Assembly: GCA_963778895.1 (NCBI GenBank)
Contig: CAVZVZ010000005.1
Span: 1,116,001 to 1,180,000 of the forward strand
Length of the DNA stretch: 64,000 nucleotides
Direction: 5' to 3'
From: CAVZVZ01 sp963778895
GTDB taxonomy: Bacteria > Actinomycetota > Acidimicrobiia > Acidimicrobiales > Acidimicrobilacustridaceae
Shown here piece by piece: positions 27,132-36,280 of this stretch. The translations under genes were made by a program, and so were the position numbers. Below the pieces are notes generated by a model. That model did no database searches. It was not told the origin of the DNA and worked only from the letters and a program-made list of their open reading frames with translations. Every line of letters begins with the position of its first letter. The stretch's first letter is position 1.

Positions 27132-27851
27132 ATGCACACCTATGAGCTCCAGAACGTCAGCAAGCACTACGACCAGGGTTCGACGGCCGTTCGTGCCGTG
27201 GACGACGTCGATCTCGTCATCGACCAAGGCGAGTTCGTGGTCGTCACCGGAGCAAGCGGCTCGGGCAAGAGCACGATGTTGCAGTTGCTCGGCGCGCTCG
27301 ATCGCCCGACCGGCGGTCAGCTGTTGTTCGAGGAAGAGGATCTCGGATCACTCCCCGACCGCCGGCTCGCCGATCTTCGGCTGCGCGCTTTCGGCTTCGT
27401 GTTCCAACAGTTCAATCTGATCCCGACACTGACAGCCGCCGAGAACGTCGAAGCCGCGCTTGCGCCGACGCGTATGGAGCGCGGTGCGCGTCACGATCGA
27501 TGTGTGGAGTTGCTCGACAAGGTCGGGCTGGCCGAGCGAGGTCACCATCTGCCGAGTCAGCTTTCGGGTGGTGAACAACAGCGCGTCGCGATCGCTCGTG
27601 CGCTGGCCAATCAGCCTCGTGTCATCCTCGCCGACGAGCCGACCGGCAATCTCGACTCCACCACTGGTGCCACGATCCTCGACCTCCTCGTGGCGCTTGG
27701 CCGAGCAACACGGCTCCACGATGTTCCTCGTCACCCACGACGCGCAGGTGGCGGCCCGCGCGCCGCGCATCATCCGCATGGCCGACGGTCGGGTCGATCA
27801 GGACGGCGCCGGCGACGCCGCCTTGGGAGTCGAGCGGCGTCGTTCAGCTGA
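27132..27851 (+). CDS. MacB-type ABC transporter ATPase, late frameshift
   Basis: Walker A VTGASGSGKSTMLQLLG, Q-loop FVFQQFNLIPTLTAAENVE, signature QLSGGEQQRVAIARALANQP and Walker B VILADEPTGNLDS are all intact. Just after, near 27700, the frame changes; the correct continuation (LAEQHGSTMFLVTHDAQVAA, with the switch His) runs in another frame, so the true C-terminus lies at or after 27851. ATG 27132 is chosen with GAAAGG about 9 bases upstream. It forms an export pair with the permease at 25290; substrate unknown. Its end runs into the convergent YfhO gene. Confidence 0.83.
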   Translation: MHTYELQNVSKHYDQGSTAVRAVDDVDLVIDQGEFVVVTGASGSGKSTMLQLLGALDRPTGGQLLFEEEDLGSLPDRRLADLRLRAFGFVFQQFNLIPTLTAAENVEAALAPTRMERGARHDRCVELLDKVGLAERGHHLPSQLSGGEQQRVAIARALANQPRVILADEPTGNLDSTTGATILDLLVALGRATRLHDVPRHPRRAGGGPRAAHHPHGRRSGRSGRRRRRRLGSRAASFS

Positions 27852-30296
27852 CGACCGTTGGCGATCGTGCGTCGGCGTCGTACCGACCACACCACGGACC
27901 CGACGAGCAGCGCTACGACCGCGACGAGCGAGATCAGGGCCCCGATCGTGCGCGCCCTCGACTCGTAGCGGAACTCCACCGTCGATCCGCCAGCGGGCAC
28001 GACGACGCCTCGAACCACGTCGTTGACCTCGGCCAGGTCGGCGGGCTCGCCGTTGACCGTGACCGACCAGTTGTCGTGATACACGTCCGCCAGAACCAGC
28101 ACGGACGGCTGCGACGCGTCGACGTCAACCGTCACTCGGGTGTTGTGGTCCTCCACGATCGTCGCTTCGCCTGCGGCACTGCCGTCGACTCGCGTGCTCA
28201 CCCCCGCGGCCCTAGCTTCGTCGAGGAAGTTTGCGTCGGTCGTGAACGCACGGGATCGTTGCCATGGCGGAGGATCCGACGAGATTGCCGATGCCGGTAC
28301 GAGCGCCGGTGACAGGTACGCACGCGGAAAGGCATCAGTGTTCTCGAACACCCGAACCCCCGCCTCTCGATCGTCGAACACCAACGGATAGTTGGTTGCT
28401 ACCGCGTCGCCGTACCGCTTGAGCTCGTCGGCCACCAGGATGTAGCGCACGGCCATCTGGTCGAGCGCCGCAGGATCGGCGCCGAAGTCGATGCCTGGAT
28501 CGCCTCCGATCCTCAGGAACTTGCCCCGAGACTCGTCCTCGTTGAGATAGTTGAAGAAGAACGTCCGATACTCCGGGATCTGCATCACGTTCAGTGTCTC
28601 GATCTGCCGGATCCCCAAAGCCGACCCCCATTCGGCGTAGAGGCCGCTGCGCCCGGCATTCAGAACCCGACCGTCACCGACGTTCTCCTTGACGAAGGTC
28701 AGGTACGCCGGTGGGTGGTCCTCGTAATCCACGCGCTTCACCCGCGCGTGGTTCTGGTACGACAACAACTCGAGCGCCAGCAGACCTACTGCGAGCGACG
28801 TCGTCACCGTCAGCCGTCGTTGATCACCGCGTGCGAACGTGGCGATGGCGACCATCGCGCCGATCAGCACACACGCGGCTGCGATGCTCGCCAACGCCAC
28901 GTTCGAGACACGCCAGTTCGTGACGACGCCGACAGCGAGGGCCGCCACCATCAAACCGCCCGTCGCCGCGGCTGCCTTCCAATCTCAATCCCGATCGCAA
29001 CGCTGTATGTACGGCTAGGCCGACGCCGACGGTCGTCGCCGCCCCCGCCAACGCCGCCCAGTACACACCCGAGATCGTGCGGAGACCCGGTAGGCCACCG
29101 ATCGCGGACAATCCTGGAACGGCCATGTGCTGCGCGACGGCCACGAGCACCAGCAACAGCATGACCACGAGCAGCCGACGCGCCAGGTTGCGCGAGCGCG
29201 GCAAGGCCCCCGTCATCAGTATCAGCGGCACGATGCCGAGGAACACGGTCACGTCGTGATCGCGCAGGCGCTCCGGGATCGTGGCCGATATGTAGGGCCG
29301 ATAGATGTGTCGCGGCGTCAGCAAGGAAAGAAACTCGATCGGGTCCTTGGACGTGAGCATCCGGCCGCTGTAGCGCGCGATGTCGTCGCCGGAGTGCCGA
29401 TAGGCGTCGATGGTCGGCAACCACATGAACGCCGTCACGGCCACCGCGGCACCGGGAACGACCACCTGACGACCGAGCAATATGCCGACGCGTGACACGA
29501 TCGATCGTCCCCCATCCATTTCTCGCCGTTGGGACGCATCGATGACCAGGGCAACGGAGTGGACGAAGACCATCATCAGCAGCACGACGGGGAGGAAGGT
29601 GGTCAGGAAGAGTGCGGCGTAGGCGGCGATCGCAAGCAGGAATCGGAGGGGCTTGGGACCGCGCAAGAACTCCACCAACGCGTACAGCACGACCGGAAAC
29701 AAGACATAGGGCGCGCCCATCTGGCTCGTGAGCATCGCTGCCGCCCAACCGCCGAGCAGGAAGACGATGCACGCGCTCAAGCCCGCCAACCAATGCATGG
29801 CCAGCGAGCGAGAGAACAACTGCTGTAGGCAGTAGAGAGCGATCACGAGAAGCAGCAGCATCACCAACGTGAAGGCCGGTGACGAACCACCGAGGACGGC
29901 CGTCGCGACGACGAGCGGCGACAACTTCATGTCGGCGAGCGTCTCGGGTCCGAGCATTCCGCCCGCTGAGTACGGATTCCAGCTCGGGTCCTCGCCCCCG
30001 TAGATAGCCCGATTCATGAACTTGGTGGCCGGCTCCAGCTGCCACGCCCGCGCGCCGACGTCGACGGTGCCTTGTTCGGGCTGCCGACCCTCCGGATTAG
30101 GGAACAGGTCGACGTGCTTGGCCGCGGTGCGGTCGACGACCTCGTTGAGACCCGTGGGTGCAAGCGATCCGCCGGCGAAAACGACCTCTGGGAAGACGAG
30201 CACGACGAGTCCGAGCGCGATGAGGAGGGATCGGATTCCCGAGCGCTGCAGGACGCGGCCCAGGGCAAGGAAGAACGCGGAGATGCTGTCCTGCTG
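27770..30296 (-). CDS. YfhO-family integral membrane protein, one frameshift
   Basis: A large (about 830 residues) YfhO-type membrane protein. The N-terminal piece has the family motif region DPSWNPYSAGGMLGPETLAD and at least eight membrane helices. Near 28960 the frame changes, and the rest (LAVGVVTNWRVSNVALASIA, then a soluble domain with FDDREAGVRVFENTDAFPRA and DVYHDNWSVTVNGEPADLAE) follows, with a last helix. Such proteins act in lipid/teichoic glycosylation or as GT-C-like enzymes. No standard start codon is found after the FKBP stop: the frame opens with VGQQDSISAFF from a GTA codon, so the start is unresolved. Confidence 0.75.
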
Positions 30297-30298
30297 TC

Positions 30299-30679
30299 CT
30301 ACTGAACGCCGAGCAGGTCGACGACGAACACCAGGGTCTCGTTGGGGCCGATCACACCGCCGGCGCCGGCCTTGCCGTAGGCCATGCCCGGCGGAATCAC
30401 GATTCGCCGCCGGCCACCGACGCGCATGCCGGCGACGCCTTGATCCCAACCTTTGATCACCTGGCCGGCGCCGAGGTCGAACGAGAAGGTGTCACCACGG
30501 TCCCAAGAGGAGTCGAACTGCTGGCGGGTCGACCATCCGTGACCCACGTAGTGCACCTCGACCTTCGACCCTGAGGCGGCCTCGGCACCGTCGCCGACTT
30601 CGATCTCCTCGATCACGAGCTCGCCCGGTGGTTGCTCGCCCGGAGGCACATATACGTGTGGTTTCTCGTCGGCTGCCAT
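30299..30679 (-). CDS. FKBP-type peptidyl-prolyl isomerase
   Basis: A 126-residue single FKBP domain catalysing cis-trans isomerisation of prolyl bonds. Motifs: KVEVHYVGHGWSTRQQFDSS, GQVIKGWDQGVAGMRVGGRR, IPPGMAYGKAGAGGVIGPNE and TLVFVVDLLGV. The usual FD(S)S and IPP segments are intact. No signal peptide is visible, so it is cytosolic. It is transcribed upstream of the YfhO gene and is divergent from the amidase gene. Confidence 0.93.
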   Translation of the reverse strand: MAADEKPHVYVPPGEQPPGELVIEEIEVGDGAEAASGSKVEVHYVGHGWSTRQQFDSSWDRGDTFSFDLGAGQVIKGWDQGVAGMRVGGRRRIVIPPGMAYGKAGAGGVIGPNETLVFVVDLLGVQ

Positions 30680-30747
30680 CGCGCCACGCTACCCACGTCC
30701 GACCGGCGCCGGTTGCCCTCCTTCGCCCCGTCTGGTCGGATGCAGGC

Positions 30748-32191
30748 ATGGATCTGTCCTTTGCCACCGCCACTGAGCTCGCCGCGGCACTGCGAGCCGG
30801 CGACTTGTCGAGCCGCGACCTGCTCACACACGTCATCGACCGCATCGAGGCCGTCAACCCACCGCTCAACGCGGTGGTGACGCTCGATCCGGATCGAGCG
30901 TCACGTGACGCGACCTTGGCCGACGAAGCACAGGCGCGGGGTGACGTGCTCGGGCCCCTTCATGGCGTGGTGATGACCGTGAAGGACGTGTGGGAGACCG
31001 AAGGTCTCGTCACCACTTCGGGCGCGCCCGAGCTGCGCGATCACGTACCGGAACACGATGCTGTGACAGTGGCCCGCCTCCGCGCCGCCGGGGCGGTGAT
31101 CGTCGGTAAGACCAACACGCCGCTTTACGCCGGTGACAACCAGACGTTCAACGAGATATACGGGCAGACCAACAACCCGTGGGCCCTCGACCGCACTCCG
31201 GGTGGGTCGTCGGGTGGCGCGGCGGCCGCCGTTGCGGCAGGGATCACGCCGATCGAGCTCGGCAGCGACATCGGCGGCTCGATACGCGCGCCCGCCCATC
31301 TCTGCGGGGTCTACGGGTTGAAGCCGTCGTGGGGCATCGTGCCGAGCCGCGGCCACATCCCCGGGCCGCCGGGCAGCCTCGTCGAAGCCGACGTCAACGC
31401 GGGCGGACCGCTGGCGCGATCGGTTGCGGACCTGCGCCTCGGCTTGGACGTCCTTGCGGGGCCTCTCGACGAGGAGGCGGTGGGTTGGACACTCGACCTA
31501 CCCGACGGGCCCGACGTACGTTCGCTCAGCGACCTTCGCATCGGCATGGCCTTCAGCGACGACGACTTCCCCGTCGCCCGCGAGGTACAAGACGTCCTAC
31601 GCGCTCTCGCCGACACGTTGAGCGACGCCGGAGCCAAGGTCGAGGAACAGGCGCCGCCCGTGTCCATTGCCGACGGCGTCGACTCCTGGACGAATCTCGT
31701 GCTGCCGCATCATCGGAATGGGCCTACCCGACAAGCACTACGACCTGTTCTCCACGCTCGACCCCACATCGACGGACCCCACCATCCGGTCGGGCGTGCG
31801 CCTCACTTCGAGCTATCGAGACTGGCGCCGAGCCGACGCCCGTCGCCAGCTGCAACGACGGCGGTGGCGTGACTACTTCACCGACCACGACGCGTTCCTC
31901 GCGCCGATCATGCCGGTCGCGGCGTTCCCTCACGACAACGAACGTTCGATCCCCGAGCGCACGCTCATGATCGACGACCGTTCGATCATCGCGCTCGACC
32001 TCATCGCGTGGGCCGGCGCCTTCGGCGCGGTCTTGCTGCCGGGCGTCGTGATCCCGGCCGGCCAGACCCCGAGCGGCCTTCCTGTCGGCGTCCAGATCGT
32101 CGGTCCGTACCTGCGCGATCGACGACTGCTCCAGATCGCGCAACGCGTCGACGAGGTCGGTCCCGGGTTCCGTCGGCCTCCGGGCTACTGA
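30748..32191 (+). CDS. Amidase-signature family enzyme, one frameshift
   Basis: Amidase-signature hydrolase of about 480 residues. The Ser-cisSer-Lys triad region is intact: VVMTVKDVWETEG (Lys), TPGGSSGGAAAAVAAGITP (Ser) and LGSDIGGSIRAPAHLCGVYG. From ATG 30748 the frame is good to about 31705 (SWTNLVLPH), then continues in another frame (IIGMGLPDKHYDLFSTLD) to the stop at 32191 with the normal C-terminus (GLPVGVQIVGPYLRDRRLLQ). It ends 4 bases before the next gene, suggesting a two-gene operon. Substrate unknown. Confidence 0.88.
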
Positions 32192-32195
32192 GCCG

Positions 32196-33173
32196 ATGCG
32201 CTTCATCATCTACGGCGCCGGCGCCATCGGCGGAGCGATCGGCGGGCGACTCGCCGAGGCCGGCAACGACGTGGTGCTCATCGCGCGCGGCGCACACTAC
32301 GAAGCGCTGCAGCGCAACGGACTCACGGTGGAATCGCCCGACCGCGTCGTGACGTCGACCATCCCGGTCGTCGATCATCCGTCCTCTCTCACCTTCGCGG
32401 CCGGAGATGTCGTCATCTTCGCCATGAAGACCCAACACACCGTCGCCGCCGCCGTCGAGCTGATCCGGACCGCACCGCCGGACATCACCATCGTGTCCGC
32501 ACAGAACGGCGTGCAGAACGAGCGCATGCTCCTCCGACGGTTCCGCAACGTCTACGGCATCTGCGTGATGTGCCCGGCCGCCCACCTCGAACCGGGGATC
32601 GTGCAGGCCTATTCGTCGCCCATCACCGGATTGCTCGACATCGGGCGGTGGCCGGGGCCAGTCGACGACACCGCCGCCGCCATCTCCGACGCGCTCCGGG
32701 CGTCGACCTTCGAGTCGGTCCCGCGCGACGACATCGCCCGATGGAAGTACGGGAAGCTCCTCATGAACCTGGGCAACGCGGTCGAGGCACTGTGCGGCCA
32801 TGTCGAAGGCATCGGTCCCGTGATGCGGCTCGCACGCGACGAGGCAACCGGTGTGCTCGAGGCCGCCGGCATCGCGTTCGTCGACCGTGACGAGGACCGC
32901 GAGCGTCGCGGCGACCTGATGACCATGGGCGAGATCGCCGACCGACCGCGCGGCGGGGGCTCGTCGTGGCAGAGCCTGGCGCGCGGCACCGGCAACATCG
33001 AGGCCGACTACCTCAACGGCGAGATCGTGATGCTCGGTCGGCTCCACGGAGTGGCCACGCCGGTGAACGAGTTGCTTCAACGTCGTGCCGGCGAGGCGGC
33101 CCGAGCCAAGACCCCGCCGGGATCGGTCGATCCCACCCAGCTTCTCGACGAGTTGGGCGTCGCACCAACATAG
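32196..33173 (+). CDS. Ketopantoate reductase (PanE/ApbA) family protein
   Basis: A 325-residue protein. N-terminal NADP-binding motif GAGAIGGAIGG at residues 7-17, then VVLIARGAHYEALQRNGL, the KTQ segment (IFAMKTQHTVAAAVE), AQNGVQNE and a C-terminal helical domain with KYGKLLMNLGNA, where the catalytic-type Lys lies. Linkage to an amidase rather than pan genes suggests a different 2-keto acid substrate (inference). ATG 32196 is 4 bases after the amidase stop. It is convergent with UPF0182. Confidence 0.85.
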   Translation: MRFIIYGAGAIGGAIGGRLAEAGNDVVLIARGAHYEALQRNGLTVESPDRVVTSTIPVVDHPSSLTFAAGDVVIFAMKTQHTVAAAVELIRTAPPDITIVSAQNGVQNERMLLRRFRNVYGICVMCPAAHLEPGIVQAYSSPITGLLDIGRWPGPVDDTAAAISDALRASTFESVPRDDIARWKYGKLLMNLGNAVEALCGHVEGIGPVMRLARDEATGVLEAAGIAFVDRDEDRERRGDLMTMGEIADRPRGGGSSWQSLARGTGNIEADYLNGEIVMLGRLHGVATPVNELLQRRAGEAARAKTPPGSVDPTQLLDELGVAPT

Positions 33174-33203
33174 CCGGCTAACAGATATGGGACGATGGAC
33201 GTC

Positions 33204-36200
33204 CTAGGCGTCGGCCTGAGGCTCGGTCGTGGTCGTGCTGGTCGCCGCGAGCAACTTTTGGGCTTGGTTCACCAAGGCGATGGCCTGATTGACCTTGCTC
33301 TGATACGTCCCGAGGTCCTGATTGGCCAGAGCGGTCTGGGCGTCGGTGAACAGCTGGGACGCCTGGGCGAGGAGTTGATTCGGGTCGTTGCTCGGCTCAC
33401 CGGTAGAGGGCGTCGAGCCTGAAGGCGTCGTGGTGGTCGTGGTGGTACCGCTCGACGTGTCGTTGCCCGATGAGTCGTTGGGCAACGTCGGTCTGTCGCC
33501 CGGAGCCTCGAGGGTATTGGCCTGGACCCCCGGGAAGAGCTGCTGGATCGCGTCACGCAGAGTCGGCGCCATCACGACCTCGGAGCCCCAGACCACGATG
33601 ACCTGTTTGAGCTCGGGTACGGGTGTCTGACCTTCGGACGACACGTACAGCGGGCGCACGTAGAGGATCGTCTGATCGATCGGCACCAAGATGAGGTCGC
33701 CGTACGAGACCTTCGATCCCTGCTGGTTGAGCAGGGAGATCTGTCTGGAGACAGTCTGGTTCTGTTGGATGAACGAGTTCACCTGGCCGGGGCCGTTCGG
33801 CAGGTTGTCGCCCGGCATCTCGTAGACGACGAGCTTGCCGTAGTTGTCCGGGTCGCTCTTCGCGACCATGAACGCGGTCAGCTGCTTCTTGCTGTCGTCG
33901 TCGCTCACCGGAACGAAGGACCGAAGGATCATGAATCCTTCTTTGTCGTCGCCGGGCAATCGTCCGATGACGTAGACCGGGTTGATCCGTTGAGCCTGTG
34001 TGCGAATCGGTTGTCCCGATGGCGTGGTCGCCTGGGTCTGCGCGGCGCTGCTGCCGGTCGTCACGCTCGTACCCGGATCCTGTGCGACCGACCAACCGTT
34101 CGAACCCTCGTAGAAGCTCTGGGGATCGGTGATGTGGTACGAGCCCCACATGTTCGTCTGCACCCGGAACTGGTCCTCCGGATAGCGGAAGTGCTCCTTG
34201 AGCTGCGGATCCATCTGACTGACGTCTTCGAAGAGGTCGGGGAACGCTTTGGCGTAGGCGTTCACGATCGGGTCGTTGGGATCGACGATGTACAGCTTCA
34301 CCGTGCCGTCGTAGGCGTCGAGCACACCCTTGACCGAGTTGCGGATGTAATCGAAGCGGTGACCGGCCAGCCCGCTGTTGGCGTCGAGCCCGCTGGTGTC
34401 GGCCCGTTGTGCGTTCGGGTAGCGATCGCTGGTCGTGTAGCCATCGATCATGTACACGATCTTGCCGTTGACGACCACGGGATACGGATCGGCGTCGAAC
34501 TTCAGGAAGGGCGCCGCCGTCTCGAAGCGCTGGCGCACGTCACGGATGTAGAGGATGCGCGACTGCGGAGTGATGTAGTCGGAGAAGAGCAGGTTCCACT
34601 CGAAGTTGAACCGCAAGAAGAAGGCCGCCTGGCGAACCCACGAGCTGAGCTGCACGCCACCGGTGCCTTGGTAGCGGTACGGGATGGTCTGGCCGGCCGA
34701 ATCGAGATAGTCGACCTCCTCCCGCTTGGTGCCCACGATCGAATAGCTCGTGAGGTTCTCGCCGAAGTAGAGCTGCGGCTGGGTGATCTCCGGAATCGAC
34801 GAATCGAGCCGGGAGTCGACGTTCACGGGCACGTCTCGGAGCAGGAAGTCGGGCTGGCCGGTGAGGGTGGTTCCGTTGGCCGGCGAGAGCGCGGTCGCGT
34901 ACCCGTGGGTGTAGTTGACATGGCGCCCTTCCCACGATTGCTGAGGAAGGTCACTTTGGTTCAGATCGCGGTTCCCGAGCACGACCTCGGTCTCGGGCGA
35001 GGCTCCACCCGCGGGCCCCTGGATCTTGTAGCGATCGACATCGAGCTCGTTGAATCGGTAATACCCGCGGATGGCCTGCAGCGTCTGATACGTCGGCAAC
35101 ACGACCTTCGGGTCAAGGAGCCGGATGTTGCGAATGGTCGGCTCGTTGTCCTGGATCGCTTGAACGGTTTGGTCGCGATCGGAGTTGTAGTCGAACGGTT
35201 GAACATCGACGTTGTTCAATCCGAGCGCGTCGCGGGTCGCGTTGATGTTGTTGCCGATGTACTCGGACTCGCGGGTGGACTCCTGGGGCTCGACGCGCAC
35301 GCGCTGGATGAACGTCGGGTAGAGCGCGCCGGCCACGATGGCAACCAGACCCCACAGCCCCACCGCGACCACCGGCAGTACCCAGCCTCGGCGCCAGATG
35401 TTCACGATGAACAACGCGCACGACAACAAGGAGATCAACAGCAGCAGGTTGGTCGCCGGCAACTGGGCGTGGACGTCGGTGTAGGTGGCACCGTCGACGA
35501 CGCCGCGGGTCGAGAAGGTGAGCTCGTAGCGGCCGAACCAATAGTCGACGGCCTTGATCAACGCGAGAAGCGCCAGGAGCACCGACAGATGCGCCTTCAC
35601 TTGCGGGGTCACTCGCTGGAACGGCGACTGCAGCCGGATGCCGCCGTTGAGATAGTGCGCGACCACCGTGATGAGCAGGATGATCACGAGCGAGGCGAAG
35701 GCCCAATCGATCACCGCGCTGATGAACGGGAGCTTGAAGACGTAGAAGCCGATGTCCTTGCCGAACGTGGCGTCTTTCGTGCCGAAGTCGCCCCCGTTGC
35801 GGAACAGGATCCACTCGTTCCATTGGGCCGAGACACCGACGCCGGCTACGAGACCGAACAGGAGCGAGATGACTCCACGCACGAGTCCCGCTCGGCGGTC
35901 GACGACCTCGTGATACCGGGTGAGCAGATCGTCCTCGGGTCCGGTGGCACGGAACTTGGGCGCCAGACGATCGGCGATCGTGAGGTTGACGAAACAGAAC
36001 ACGAAGAACAGAAGGGTGAAGAACGCCCCGAGGAACACCTTCGACCACAGCACGCCCGACCAGACCTGGGTGAGGTTGACACTGGCGAACCAGAGGTAGT
36101 CGGTGTAGAAGCCGGCCAGGCCGCGCAACGACGTGAACAGGACGAACAGGACGGCCGCGACGACGAGCAGGATGACTCGGCCACGACCCGATCCACGGCC

Positions 36201-36236
36201 GCGACGGCGACGTGGGATCTCCTCCGGGGCACGCAT
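33204..36236 (-). CDS. UPF0182-family large membrane protein
   Basis: A 1010-residue protein of the UPF0182 family, typical of actinobacteria. It has about seven N-terminal membrane helices (VILLVVAAVLFVLFTSLRGL, FLGAFFTLLFFVFCFVNL, ...), a large extracytoplasmic domain (residues about 330-900) and a Ser/Thr-rich acidic tail (TSSGTTTTTTTPSG) with a final helical segment. The N-terminus is Arg-rich (PRRRRGRGSGRGR). Function in the family is not established. It is one of the longest intact genes here, which argues that the frameshifts elsewhere are local. Confidence 0.92.
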   Translation of the reverse strand: MRAPEEIPRRRRGRGSGRGRVILLVVAAVLFVLFTSLRGLAGFYTDYLWFASVNLTQVWSGVLWSKVFLGAFFTLLFFVFCFVNLTIADRLAPKFRATGPEDDLLTRYHEVVDRRAGLVRGVISLLFGLVAGVGVSAQWNEWILFRNGGDFGTKDATFGKDIGFYVFKLPFISAVIDWAFASLVIILLITVVAHYLNGGIRLQSPFQRVTPQVKAHLSVLLALLALIKAVDYWFGRYELTFSTRGVVDGATYTDVHAQLPATNLLLLISLLSCALFIVNIWRRGWVLPVVAVGLWGLVAIVAGALYPTFIQRVRVEPQESTRESEYIGNNINATRDALGLNNVDVQPFDYNSDRDQTVQAIQDNEPTIRNIRLLDPKVVLPTYQTLQAIRGYYRFNELDVDRYKIQGPAGGASPETEVVLGNRDLNQSDLPQQSWEGRHVNYTHGYATALSPANGTTLTGQPDFLLRDVPVNVDSRLDSSIPEITQPQLYFGENLTSYSIVGTKREEVDYLDSAGQTIPYRYQGTGGVQLSSWVRQAAFFLRFNFEWNLLFSDYITPQSRILYIRDVRQRFETAAPFLKFDADPYPVVVNGKIVYMIDGYTTSDRYPNAQRADTSGLDANSGLAGHRFDYIRNSVKGVLDAYDGTVKLYIVDPNDPIVNAYAKAFPDLFEDVSQMDPQLKEHFRYPEDQFRVQTNMWGSYHITDPQSFYEGSNGWSVAQDPGTSVTTGSSAAQTQATTPSGQPIRTQAQRINPVYVIGRLPGDDKEGFMILRSFVPVSDDDSKKQLTAFMVAKSDPDNYGKLVVYEMPGDNLPNGPGQVNSFIQQNQTVSRQISLLNQQGSKVSYGDLILVPIDQTILYVRPLYVSSEGQTPVPELKQVIVVWGSEVVMAPTLRDAIQQLFPGVQANTLEAPGDRPTLPNDSSGNDTSSGTTTTTTTPSGSTPSTGEPSNDPNQLLAQASQLFTDAQTALANQDLGTYQSKVNQAIALVNQAQKLLAATSTTTTEPQADA

Positions 36237-36280
36237 GAGGCGTCAGCCTACGGGACCGTCAGGGGGAACAGTCGGCGGGG